A stretch of DNA of 64,000 bases from CAVPKN01 sp964588495. GTDB lineage: Bacteria > Chlamydiota > Chlamydiia > Chlamydiales > JAAKFR01. The stretch covers positions 1 through 64,000 of the forward strand of contig CAZPPS010000004.1 in the NCBI GenBank assembly GCA_964588495.1. The letters run 5' to 3'. Both the position numbers and the translations under genes were made by a program. This document shows positions 35,811 to 43,354 of the stretch, in pieces. Numbering within the stretch: position 1 is the first letter of the stretch; every line of letters begins with the position of its first letter. A model generated the notes under the pieces. The model did not search any database, was not told the DNA's origin, and saw only the letters and a program-made list of their open reading frames with translations.

Positions 35811-37143
35811 AACGGTCAAGTCCTTGCTTGACGATGTCGATCATCTCAATCTTTGAAGGACAAATAAAAGTCGGGAGAGCGAAATCTTCAGGGACAACTT
35901 CTAAAAGGCCAAGTTGCTCGGCTAATTCAAAATCTTCTGCCAGGATCGATTTAATCAGCTGCATTGTAGGAATCCGCATAGGCATGACGGTGTCATAGAC
36001 AGAGCCATCAATGAAAGCGCGCTCTTCTCCATGTTGATTGGTTGTAAAAGAGTAGCCCTCTTCTGGAGGGTTTAAAAACCCTGTAAGGTAGGCTCTGGTT
36101 GCAGAAAATTTGTTGAGACCTGCTTTAAAAAAGTGAAAGGGCTCTCTTGTTGTATTTTCAGGGATCACTGTGAAAGTGGTATGCGCAAAACCTAAAAAAC
36201 CATTTTGATCGACGCTCATGCCCGTTAAGGGATCGCCAGAGATCAAGCGTGCGGGTTGGTTTGTGATTCTGTTTTCGATTAAATCATTAACGGGATAGCC
36301 CATTCTTGCAGCAAAAAAACCACGTCTTTCGGCAAGTACCCCATTACCGGCAATCGCAATGACCCGTTCTGTAAAATACCTTCCCTCTAGAGCCATTTTG
36401 CCGATAGTGACAACATCAATTGCATTTAACGACCACACATAATCATCCGATTTCCGAATGGGAGCGATTTTGTGGATGTGGACAGAAGAATTTCCAGCAG
36501 GATGAGGACCTTGTGCGGATTGGATCTGCACATTTTTTGCCTCTACAAATGGGGCAAAAGAGCTTCCTTCGCGGAATACTAGATGAACATGTCCTGTTGT
36601 CAGCTTTTGAAGGACATTCAGCCCTTCCTGAAAATAGTCTTCATTTCCTTTGACCTGCATTTCATAAGAAGGGACAAAAGGTCGCGTCTCAATTGCCGTG
36701 ACGAAAATGTCCCTCGGAACCCATTTAGGATCGGGAAGGAGATTAAAAGGGCGGAGTCTGATATGGGGAAAAAGACCTGTACGCATGAAAAAATCTAAGA
36801 TTTCTTCGCGAGAAGTTCCCTTTAAGGCTCCATGTTCTTCGTAAGTCTCGGATTGAGCAAGGTCGATGACAATGTAAAGAAGGCGTCTTTTAAAGCCTCG
36901 CCTTATGTCAGATACAATCCCGGCGGCTGGGGAGACAAATTGCTGCCCAGAAATTTCTTTGCTTTCGACAAGCGGCTGACCGATTTTGACGCTGTCGCCC
37001 ACCTTGACATGCACTTTAAAGCGGATATCGTCGAACGCATCGAGACTAAAAGCAACTTGATTGGGTGCTTTTAAGGTTTGTATTTCACCTTCTGCTTTCC
37101 CTTGAATCGGGATATCGAGCCCTTTTTTGACAACAATCTTCAT
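35788..37143 (-). CDS. nqrA: Na+-translocating NADH:quinone reductase subunit A
   Basis: The 451-aa NqrA subunit binds quinone at the cytoplasmic side of the Na+-pumping NADH dehydrogenase. It starts with the typical KKGLDIPIQGKAEGEI and continues with VKVGDSVKIGQPLVESK, FVSPAAGIVSDIRRG, EEILDFFMRTGLFPHIRLRP, VLAERRGFFAARMGYP and RLISGDPLTGM. The NqrB-F subunits are not in the window; chlamydiae keep nqrA apart from nqrBCDE. hemB and nqrA are neighbours in Chlamydia too (CT633-634), with no YbjH-like gene between them as far as I recall. Confidence 0.95.
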   Translation of the reverse strand: MKIVVKKGLDIPIQGKAEGEIQTLKAPNQVAFSLDAFDDIRFKVHVKVGDSVKIGQPLVESKEISGQQFVSPAAGIVSDIRRGFKRRLLYIVIDLAQSETYEEHGALKGTSREEILDFFMRTGLFPHIRLRPFNLLPDPKWVPRDIFVTAIETRPFVPSYEMQVKGNEDYFQEGLNVLQKLTTGHVHLVFREGSSFAPFVEAKNVQIQSAQGPHPAGNSSVHIHKIAPIRKSDDYVWSLNAIDVVTIGKMALEGRYFTERVIAIAGNGVLAERRGFFAARMGYPVNDLIENRITNQPARLISGDPLTGMSVDQNGFLGFAHTTFTVIPENTTREPFHFFKAGLNKFSATRAYLTGFLNPPEEGYSFTTNQHGEERAFIDGSVYDTVMPMRIPTMQLIKSILAEDFELAEQLGLLEVVPEDFALPTFICPSKIEMIDIVKQGLDRYAKELGH

Positions 37144-37232
37144 GGGAAAAGAGTATAGTCATTCTCTTTGCACATTGAAACTGAAATTTGTTGGGGCTGA
37201 TAGAAAAAAACTTGCGAATGCTTCCGTTATTT

Positions 37233-37246
37233 CCGTGCGTGACCGA
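37233..37246. repeat. Left half-element of the GC-rich hexamer hairpin
   Basis: ccgtgcgtgaccga matches the outer end of the rpoN hairpin arm (12915 onward) but joins directly to loop-like sequence (cccgttttcggtgcc), and no pairing right arm follows. It lies 24 nt before an octamer-type inverted repeat, so the two repeat families meet here. Confidence 0.6.
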
Positions 37247-37270
37247 CCCGTTTTCGGTGCCATTGAATGA

Positions 37271-37359
37271 TTAAACACAAAGACACGAAGATACAAAGGC
37301 ACGAAGAGAGGTACATTATTTTTCTTTGTGTCTTTGTATCTTCGTGTCTTTGTGTTTAA
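37271..37359. repeat. Inverted repeat built of 8-bp units, copy B
   Basis: Arms 37271-37298 and 37332-37359 are perfect reverse complements over 28 bp. The left arm reads acacaaag, acacgaag, atacaaag in octamers after ttaa. Between the arms each side carries one more unit that no longer matches exactly (gcacgaag against ctttgtgt). It lies between the stop of the minus-strand gene at 37403 and the start of nqrA, so it may separate the two transcripts. Confidence 0.85.
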
Positions 37360-37402
37360 ATTACTTAAAGTTGAAAAAACACGGCAGCGCAGGCACGCAA
37401 TC

Positions 37403-37810
37403 TTATGACGGAATCCAATGCTTTTTCTTAGCGAATCGGGCCGTTTGTTTTCCCTTGGCGCCACTTTGCGCTTTTTGCTCAAACTGTTCGTCTATGATTT
37501 GGTTGCGCGCTTCTTGTTTATATTTGTCACACGCTTCTTTCACTTTTTGGATAGCTTCCCATTGCTCTTTGGTGAAATTGTTGGGATTGGCAGCATAAGC
37601 TTCCAATTGTTCCCGTGTCATTCCTGTCCGTCGATAAATTTCCTCAGCCTTTTCGGTTAAATCGTCGATTTTGGCCTGAGTTTTGCCCATAATTTCCGAA
37701 TAATCGTTAGAACCATCTTCTCTTTCAGTGGGCGCATCTAATTTAATATCATATAGTTTAAGTACACCTTCCAGCGCTTTTCTAATCTCTTCTTCCCCTT
37801 GACTTGCCAT
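37403..37810 (-). CDS. Conserved chlamydial hypothetical protein (CT635-like)
   Basis: 135 aa from the ATG at 37810, which has AGGTGAGGGG just upstream; a GTG four codons earlier overlaps that ribosome site and is rejected. The protein is soluble, highly charged and mostly helical (EEEIRKALEGVLKLYDIK, IMGKTQAKIDDLTEKAEEIY, FTKEQWEAIQKVKEACDKYK), ending in a basic tail (GKQTARFAKKKHWIPS). The MTREQLEAYA segment looks like a small helix-loop-helix. No enzyme motif. Its place between nqrA and greA is conserved in Chlamydia, which suggests a core but unnamed chlamydial function. Nucleic-acid or chaperone-like binding is possible but unproven. Confidence 0.8.
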   Translation of the reverse strand: MASQGEEEIRKALEGVLKLYDIKLDAPTEREDGSNDYSEIMGKTQAKIDDLTEKAEEIYRRTGMTREQLEAYAANPNNFTKEQWEAIQKVKEACDKYKQEARNQIIDEQFEQKAQSGAKGKQTARFAKKKHWIPS

Positions 37811-37941
37811 AGAACCCCTCACCTTTTTTATTCCATATTACATACATTTTTTAAATTTGTAATGACTTTATCAAGGTTTTTATTGCGCTTTTTTAAGATG
37901 ATCGCTATTATTTTTCCAAATAAGGATAAAGGATACATAGA

Positions 37942-40113
37942 ATGAGTTATTTAGAAGAATTTAATGTGCTTCTCCACGAAGATAAATTGGCTAATTTCCT
38001 CCGGCTTTGGGAAGAATACTACATGGCCGACGAGGTAGACGGAGAAGAACTTAAAAAAATACTTATTCTAATCAAACAATCTCACTTAGCCCCCACCTTT
38101 GGCCAGTTCATAGAAACAGCCCTCCCATTATGGAAAAAGCTCCAAGGGCAGAAGATAGCAGATGACATTCTGCGCCTTATACTTGATCTTCAAACAGTTA
38201 ATTCTCCACTTCTCGCTGATTTGGCCACTGATTTTATTAAGAAAAAATATGGTGACGACCCAAACTTAAACTCAAAGCTCCGGATCGTCAGATTGCAATC
38301 GAGACAAAATTTCCAGGGCGCTATTTCAAATTTTGAATTGCTCACGCATATGGGCAAGGGCAAGTTCGTGTTCCATACAGGTGGTTGGGGCGTTGGAGAG
38401 GTGATCGACATCTCTTTATTAAGAGAGCACGTCCTTTTAGAATTTGAACAGACGGCAGCCGTTAAAGACCTCTCCTTCGATAATGCCTTTAAAAATCTGA
38501 TCCCTGTCTCTTCAGAACACTTCCTGGCACAACGCTTTGGAAATCCCGATAAGCTGGAAGCTTTTGGAAGAGATGACCCCTCTGCCCTCATCAGGCTATT
38601 GCTTCAAGATCTGGGGCCTAAAACTGCCCAGGAAATTAAAGATGAGCTCGCAGACCTTGTCATTCCTGAAAAAGAATGGTCAAAATGGTGGCAAGCAGCC
38701 CGCGCCAAAATTAAAAAAGATACAAAAATTAGCTCCCCCGCCACTGCTAGAGACCAATTTGTCCTCCATGATGAGGAAGTGACTCATGACACCCGCTTTA
38801 AAGAGACTTTGAGCCAGACAAAGGGAATTGATGCTCAGATTTTATTGGTCTACAACTCCATCCGCGATTTCCCCGAAATTTTGAAAAACAAAGATCTAAA
38901 GGCGCAGATTAAAACCATTCTTCTCGAAGCGTTGAATACCGATGTTTCCCTTCCGGAAATGAGTCTGGCCCGCAAAATTCAGGCCTCTTTCCTCCTTGAA
39001 GACGTTTTTCCAGAAGAATTTCCAGAAGCTTCTGCCCACCTGATCAAGCCCATAGAGAACATTGAAGGGGTTCTTCAGCTGATTGAAATCATTGCTTTCA
39101 AGAAAAGAACACTCACAGTGGTCCGTCAAGCGCGTGAAGATTGGATAACAATATTTCTCCGTCTCTTGTTTATCACCTCTCAAAGCCCCATTAGAGACTA
39201 TATTTTTAAAGAGCTTCACAGCAACGCCCAAAGCAAAGAGCTTTTGAAAGACAAGATTTACGAGCTTTTAAACAAAATGACTCTCCATCCGGAAACGTTT
39301 TTCTGGTATTTCCAGAAACTTTTAAGCGATGAAGAGATTCCTTTTAATTCAACGGATGGAAGACGTCAATTCCTCGAGGGATTGCTGATTTTAATCCACT
39401 TTATCGAAGATAAACCGCAATTGCGGGATCTGGTTAAGAAAATCCTCGCTCAGCTTACAGCCAAGCGGTATGAAACGATCCGCACGTTGATTAAAGGGGC
39501 CTCCTGCGAGTATCTTGAAGAGTTTTTGCTCCTTGCTAGCAAGTGTCAATGCTTTACTAAACACGACATCCAAATCCTTCACAGTTTGGCAGAAGTCGTT
39601 CAACCCTCTCTTGCAAAAGGGAAAAAGGATACTGAAGAAGAAAAAATCGAGGTCATTTGGACAAGCCAAGAGGGTTATCAGAAATTACAAGAACGGATCC
39701 AGCACTTGGGAACCGTTGAGACCATCGACAATGCGAAAGAAATTGAAGCTGCCCGTGCTCACGGGGATTTACGTGAAAACGCAGAATACAAGTTTGCGCT
39801 GGAACGTAGATCGAGACTCCAATCCGAACTCCGCACGCTCTCTAAACAGCTCAATCAAGCGCGTATCATCACAAAACATGATATTCTTTCCAATGAGGTG
39901 AGCGTAGGCTCTATCGTTAAGCTTGCCGACTCTAAAGGGCGTAAACTCCAATATACGCTTTTAGGCCCTTGGGATGCCGATCCTGATCAAAACATTCTTT
40001 CCTTCCAATCAAAGCTTGCACAAGCAATGATAGGATCGAAAGTTGGCGATACGTTTGCTTTCCAAGGCGAAAACTATACTGTTAAAGAAATTCAAAGTTA
40101 TTTGAAGTCATGA
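37942..40113 (+). CDS. greA: Transcript cleavage factor GreA, long chlamydial form
   Basis: 723 aa, against about 158 in most bacteria. GreA rescues backtracked RNA polymerase by stimulating transcript cleavage. The canonical part is the C-terminus (about residues 565-723): a coiled-coil with the catalytic acidic tip GDLRENAEYKFALE, then the FKBP-like globular domain (VSVGSIVKLADSKGRKLQY, VGDTFAFQGENYTVKEI). The preceding 560 residues are helical and chlamydia-specific, with a GKFVFHTGGWGVGEVIDIS block that resembles a small beta-barrel (CarD/Tudor-like) and might contact polymerase. The stop overlaps rdgB (ATGA). Confidence 0.93.
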   Translation: MSYLEEFNVLLHEDKLANFLRLWEEYYMADEVDGEELKKILILIKQSHLAPTFGQFIETALPLWKKLQGQKIADDILRLILDLQTVNSPLLADLATDFIKKKYGDDPNLNSKLRIVRLQSRQNFQGAISNFELLTHMGKGKFVFHTGGWGVGEVIDISLLREHVLLEFEQTAAVKDLSFDNAFKNLIPVSSEHFLAQRFGNPDKLEAFGRDDPSALIRLLLQDLGPKTAQEIKDELADLVIPEKEWSKWWQAARAKIKKDTKISSPATARDQFVLHDEEVTHDTRFKETLSQTKGIDAQILLVYNSIRDFPEILKNKDLKAQIKTILLEALNTDVSLPEMSLARKIQASFLLEDVFPEEFPEASAHLIKPIENIEGVLQLIEIIAFKKRTLTVVRQAREDWITIFLRLLFITSQSPIRDYIFKELHSNAQSKELLKDKIYELLNKMTLHPETFFWYFQKLLSDEEIPFNSTDGRRQFLEGLLILIHFIEDKPQLRDLVKKILAQLTAKRYETIRTLIKGASCEYLEEFLLLASKCQCFTKHDIQILHSLAEVVQPSLAKGKKDTEEEKIEVIWTSQEGYQKLQERIQHLGTVETIDNAKEIEAARAHGDLRENAEYKFALERRSRLQSELRTLSKQLNQARIITKHDILSNEVSVGSIVKLADSKGRKLQYTLLGPWDADPDQNILSFQSKLAQAMIGSKVGDTFAFQGENYTVKEIQSYLKS

Positions 40114-40709
40114 ATCTTCTGATTGCAACCACCAATGGCCACAAAATCCGTGAAATACGGACCCTTTTAAAGCCATTGGATTTTGATTTCTATTCCCTTT
40201 TGGATTTTCCCAATTATATCCCTCCCGAAGAGACAGGAAAGACTTTTGAAGAAAATGCCCTTCTAAAAGCTCTTCAAGCAGCAAAGACATTGAATATGTG
40301 GGCTATTGCCGATGATTCAGGTCTTGTTGTGCCGGCTCTTAGTGGCGCTCCTGGCGTCTTTTCTGCCCGCTATGCAGGAATCGGCGCAACTGACAAAGAA
40401 AACCGTCAAAAGCTGCTCCAGGAGATGTCTAAGCTCGATGGTTTAGAACGCTCTGCCTATTTTGAGTGCTGTATTGTTCTGGCATCGCCTAAAGGAGCCG
40501 AAAAGATTGTCAAAGGTGTCTGTGAAGGTGAAATCACAAAAGGTGAGCGGGGCGGCTACGGCTTTGGCTACGACTCACTTTTCATCAAACACGACTACAA
40601 CCAAACCTTCGCAGAGCTGGGCGAAAGCTTGAAAAACCAGGTTTCCCACCGCGCCAAAGCCCTTCAGAAGTTAATGTTGACGCTCGAATCTTTGAATAAT
40701 ACTCCCTAA
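40110..40709 (+). CDS. rdgB: XTP/dITP pyrophosphatase (HAM1/RdgB)
   Basis: A 199-aa house-cleaning enzyme that hydrolyses deaminated purine nucleotides (ITP, dITP, XTP) to monophosphates. Signatures: NLLIATTNGHKIREIR, EETGKTFEENALLKA, AIADDSGLVVPALSGAPGVF with the catalytic Asp pair, SARYAG, and GGYGFGYDSLFIKHDYNQT with SHRAKALQKL at the end. The length is standard. It is coupled to greA by a 4-nt ATGA overlap. It lies near ung, as in Chlamydia (CT606-607, from memory). Confidence 0.95.
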   Translation: MNLLIATTNGHKIREIRTLLKPLDFDFYSLLDFPNYIPPEETGKTFEENALLKALQAAKTLNMWAIADDSGLVVPALSGAPGVFSARYAGIGATDKENRQKLLQEMSKLDGLERSAYFECCIVLASPKGAEKIVKGVCEGEITKGERGGYGFGYDSLFIKHDYNQTFAELGESLKNQVSHRAKALQKLMLTLESLNNTP

Positions 40710-40774
40710 AACGACCCCACACCCGATTTTCAACCAAAAACATGTGATGGGCTAAATTTTCCGATCCCTCTTTA

Positions 40775-40832
40775 AACACAAAGACACGAAGACACAAAGA
40801 GAAAAAAATATCTTTCTTCGTGTCTTTGTGTT
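40775..40832. repeat. Inverted repeat built of 8-bp units, copy C
   Basis: Arms 40775-40791 (aacacaaagacacgaag) and 40816-40832 are perfect reverse complements over 17 bp, with a 24-nt A-rich loop that contains one more octamer. It lies between the convergent ends of rdgB and the small gene at 40859, a terminator-like position. Confidence 0.85.
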
Positions 40833-40858
40833 GAATAACGCCTTTCAGTTTTTATAAC

Positions 40859-41077
40859 TTAAGGAGCGAGGTCTCTTAAAGCAGACTCCAAAGAAGTGCG
40901 GATCTCTTTGACGAGAGTGAAAGCGTGATTGATTTTGTCCATCTCAATCTCAAATTGCGCGATCTCATCCATTTTGGTAGGCGCATCGATATTCTGCATC
41001 TTGTGTGTCGTTTCCATGGAAACTTTAATCTGTGAGGTCAGTTTTTGAGTCGCTGAGAGGCTTGAAATTTCACTCAT
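40859..41077 (-). CDS. Small helical protein, FliE/type III inner-rod-like C-terminus
   Basis: 72 aa from the ATG at 41077, which overlaps the ung stop as ATGA; an earlier in-frame start at 41089 is less likely. The N-terminus is Ser/Thr-rich and probably disordered. The last 30 residues (EIEMDKINHAFTLVKEIRTS and LESALRDLAP) align without gaps with the conserved C-terminal helix of FliE rod proteins (typical form EKASLSFQLTVQVRNKLVEA then YQEI). They agree at Lys, Phe, Leu, Ile/Val-Arg, Leu and Ala. FliE and the SctI inner rod are short helical parts of flagella and type III injectisomes. The match is by eye and suggestive only. Confidence 0.6.
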   Translation of the reverse strand: MSEISSLSATQKLTSQIKVSMETTHKMQNIDAPTKMDEIAQFEIEMDKINHAFTLVKEIRTSLESALRDLAP

Positions 41078-41766
41078 GATAGGGCCCAATTAATTGGTTC
41101 TTTTCCCTGTTTTGTAAGCAGTTCATTGATTTTTGAAAAGTGTCTACATCCAAAAAACCCAGAATGGACCGAATAAGGGGAAGGGTGGGGGGCCATTAAC
41201 ACATAGTGCCGATTAGTTGTTTTTTCAATGATATGGCGGCATTTATCCTGCGCCGTTTTTCCCCAAAGAACAAAGATCACCGGATCTTCGCGCAAAACAA
41301 GCTGTTCGATCACAGCATCGGTAAATTGCTCCCACCCCTTTCCATTATGTGACTTGGGGCTATGGGCACGCACTGTCAAAATCGCGTTGAGCATCAAAAC
41401 CCCTTGATTTGCCCATCCAACCAAAGAACCATGCGTAGGTGGCGCTATCCCCAAATCCTCCTGCAGCTCTTTAAAGATGTTTTTCAACGAAGGGGGCTGG
41501 GCAACATCGCCTACCACACTAAAACTTAAGCCATGGGCCTGATTGGGGCCGTGATAGGGATCCTGTCCCATAATCACAACCTTCACTTTGTCATATGAGA
41601 CGTAATTGAAAGCGTTAAACACATCTTTTTTTGAAGGGTAAACAGGAACAGATCCAGCCCTCTCTCCACTCAAGAAAAGAGCTAAATCTTGCATATACGG
41701 CTTCGACCACTCATTTTGGAGGGCTTTTTGCCAACTTTCTTCTAATTGTGGTGGGGCTAAATTCAT
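41074..41766 (-). CDS. ung: Uracil-DNA glycosylase
   Basis: About 230 aa from the ATG at 41766; a TTG twelve codons upstream is also in frame. Ung removes uracil from DNA to start base-excision repair. Motifs: the water-activating VVIMGQDPYHGPNQAHGLSF, uracil-specific GVLMLNAILTV, VIFVLWGKTAQ, and the DNA-intercalating HPSPYSVHSGFFGCRHFSKIN-type loop with its catalytic His (MAPHPSPYS). It is co-transcribed with the following small gene through an ATGA overlap. Confidence 0.95.
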   Translation of the reverse strand: MNLAPPQLEESWQKALQNEWSKPYMQDLALFLSGERAGSVPVYPSKKDVFNAFNYVSYDKVKVVIMGQDPYHGPNQAHGLSFSVVGDVAQPPSLKNIFKELQEDLGIAPPTHGSLVGWANQGVLMLNAILTVRAHSPKSHNGKGWEQFTDAVIEQLVLREDPVIFVLWGKTAQDKCRHIIEKTTNRHYVLMAPHPSPYSVHSGFFGCRHFSKINELLTKQGKEPINWALS

Positions 41767-41844
41767 GCCTAAGATTTTAGGCTGTTTTACCAAAATTTTC
41801 AACGTTGACGCAAACCGCGCCCTGAATCTATGATAGTGTCCCTT

Positions 41845-42099
41845 ATGAAAGATTTAGTGCATAACAATTTAGTCCGCTTCAAAAATATCTCAAAAAAGAA
41901 AGAGGGCATCTACGCCAACTTCAAGGTAAAAGGGATCCGCAATGGAACAACTTTTACCGCAGCCATTGCCGTAGATATTGATGCCGCAGAGGTTCACGCC
42001 GGCGATTCCCTCGAAAAGATCATTGAAGAGTGTGCCCGCATCGGCATGGATGAGTTCCAAAAGTGTGAATTCCAATTCGAGGGAATGACTTCAGTCTAA
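41845..42099 (+). CDS. Conserved small hypothetical protein
   Basis: 84 aa from the ATG at 41845; an in-frame ATG at 41830 is the alternative, and neither has a clear ribosome site. It is predicted to be an alpha/beta fold: strands LVRFKNISKKKEG, IYANFKVKGIRNGTTFTAAI and AVDIDAAEVHAG, then a helix SLEKIIEECARIGMDEFQ and a final strand. No catalytic motif, membrane segment or signal. It is divergent from ung and just upstream of tRNA-Pro. Function unknown. Confidence 0.7.
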   Translation: MKDLVHNNLVRFKNISKKKEGIYANFKVKGIRNGTTFTAAIAVDIDAAEVHAGDSLEKIIEECARIGMDEFQKCEFQFEGMTSV

Positions 42100-42112
42100 A
42101 ACTCAATTTAAT

Positions 42113-42186
42113 CTGGGTGTAGCGCAGCCTGGTAGCGTACTTGCATGGGGTGCAAGGGGTCGGAGGTTCAAATCCTCTCACCCAGA
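42113..42186 (+). tRNA. tRNA-Pro (anticodon GGG)
   Basis: A 74-nt cloverleaf. The acceptor CTGGGTG pairs with CACCCAG, the D arm is GCGCAGCCTGGTAGCGT, the anticodon stem CTTGC/GCAAG encloses ATGGGGT with anticodon GGG, the T arm contains GGTTCAAATCC, and the discriminator is A. CCA is not encoded. It reads CCC and CCU. The 134-nt spacer after it, up to the hydrolase gene, shows no attachment-site duplication of the tRNA end. Confidence 0.96.
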
Positions 42187-42320
42187 TTCTTTCTTACTCA
42201 TTTTACTTAAACTATACGTCTCAAATAGACTCAATAAAGATTCCTGTCAGTCGGCTATACTTTGTAACGGCCTTAAAGTAGATTAGGTAACATCATAGTT
42301 TTTAGATAATAGGGGATAAA

Positions 42321-43028
42321 ATGCAGTGCACGGTAATTCCATATCAAGATAATGGTACTGAGCTTGAAGCCTTTGCTGCTTATCCTGAAGAAGGAAAACA
42401 TCCCCTTGTAATCCTCTGTCATGCATGGAAAGGGCGGGATGGTTTTATCTGTGAAAAGGCTCGCATGATTTCTAAGTTAGGATATGTGGCTTTTGCTTTG
42501 GATATGTACGGCCGCGGAATCTTAGGTAAATCTAAAGAAGAAAATGCCGCTCTTAAAAAGCCTTTTGTCCAGGATCGCAGGTTTCTGCAAAAACGAGCAT
42601 TGAAAGCTCTTGAAATAGCTTCCTGTCTACCCAACGTTGATTCGAAAAAAATTGCAGTCATTGGGTATGGCTTTGGAGGAATGTGCGCCCTTGATCTTGC
42701 GCGCACGGGAGCGGATTTAAAAGGGGTTATAAGTGTCTATGGCCATTTTGATCCCCCGCCATCAGACTTGATAAAGCCCATTTTGTCAAAGATTCTTATA
42801 CTTCACGGATATAATGATCCTGTCACTTCTCAAGAAGAGCTAAGACGCTTTGAAAAAGAGATGAACGAAGCTCAGGTAGACTGGCAGGCTCATGTTTATG
42901 GAAATACAATGCATGCTTTTGCAACACCCGAAGCGAACGACGCTGACGCTGTAATTCTCCATAATGCTGTTGCTGCTACAAGGGCTTGGGTTGCTATTCA
43001 GAACTTTCTCAGTGAAGTTTTCCACTGA
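42321..43028 (+). CDS. Dienelactone-hydrolase-family protein, nucleophile cysteine absent
   Basis: A 235-aa alpha/beta hydrolase of the dienelactone hydrolase family: LVILCHAWKGRDGFICEKA, ALDMYGRGI, DSKKIAVIGYGFGGMCALDLA, ILILHGYNDPVTSQEE (Asp) and GNTMHAFATPEAND (His). The family nucleophile normally sits in G-x-C-x-G-G (GYCFGG); here the same elbow reads GYGFGG, so Cys is Gly and the only nearby Cys is three residues on. The Asp and His are kept. Either a different residue is used or the enzyme is inactive. A GGGATAAA ribosome site precedes the ATG. Confidence 0.85.
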   Translation: MQCTVIPYQDNGTELEAFAAYPEEGKHPLVILCHAWKGRDGFICEKARMISKLGYVAFALDMYGRGILGKSKEENAALKKPFVQDRRFLQKRALKALEIASCLPNVDSKKIAVIGYGFGGMCALDLARTGADLKGVISVYGHFDPPPSDLIKPILSKILILHGYNDPVTSQEELRRFEKEMNEAQVDWQAHVYGNTMHAFATPEANDADAVILHNAVAATRAWVAIQNFLSEVFH

Positions 43029-43354
43029 TGGAGTCAAAAGGGTAACCATTCTGTTTTAAGCAAAGAGGAATTTGATGAATTCTCGGCGAAGGGCTTGGTA
43101 GCGGAAAAATTCATCGGCTGTGGAAAATGTGTTGATGAGCCAGAAGATAGACGGTTCATAAAAATGTTCACACTTAAAAACTGAAGATAAGTGGGCGTTT
43201 GTCGACCTGTTATCTACAGGGTATCAACATGAGAAAGATGTAGAGCAGATAGCCCGGTTATCAACATTTCCACCGTGTTAGAGGAAGAAGAGAAATAATC
43301 TATCTATTTATTCTCTCTTTTCAGCAATTGTTGAAACTCTGTAAACTTGGGTTC
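43029..43354. other. Second origin-like spacer, near-copy of the hemB upstream region
   Basis: The first part (43029-43110) shows nothing. From about 43115 there are DnaA-box-like nonamers: TGTGGAAAA (43119), TGTTGATGA (43130-43138), TTATCTACA (43210-43218), GTATCAACA (43221-43229) and TTATCAACA (43258-43266). The block 43258-43340 aligns with 32592-32680. Both read aacatttccac, then agaggaagagaaat or gaggaagaagagaaat, then an AT-rich tattta run, and then gttgaaact. In the hemB copy the last block is the hemB start codon region; here it lies before the next gene's ATG. Confidence 0.6.

Noticed and set aside
37159..37482. An open frame spanning the octamer repeat near nqrA.
   Set aside because: It reads through a palindrome and the antisense end of the small conserved gene; no ribosome site or homologous pattern.
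42113..42320. tRNA-Pro as an integration site for a mobile island.
   Set aside because: No repeat of the tRNA 3' end and no integrase nearby; flanking genes are ordinary.
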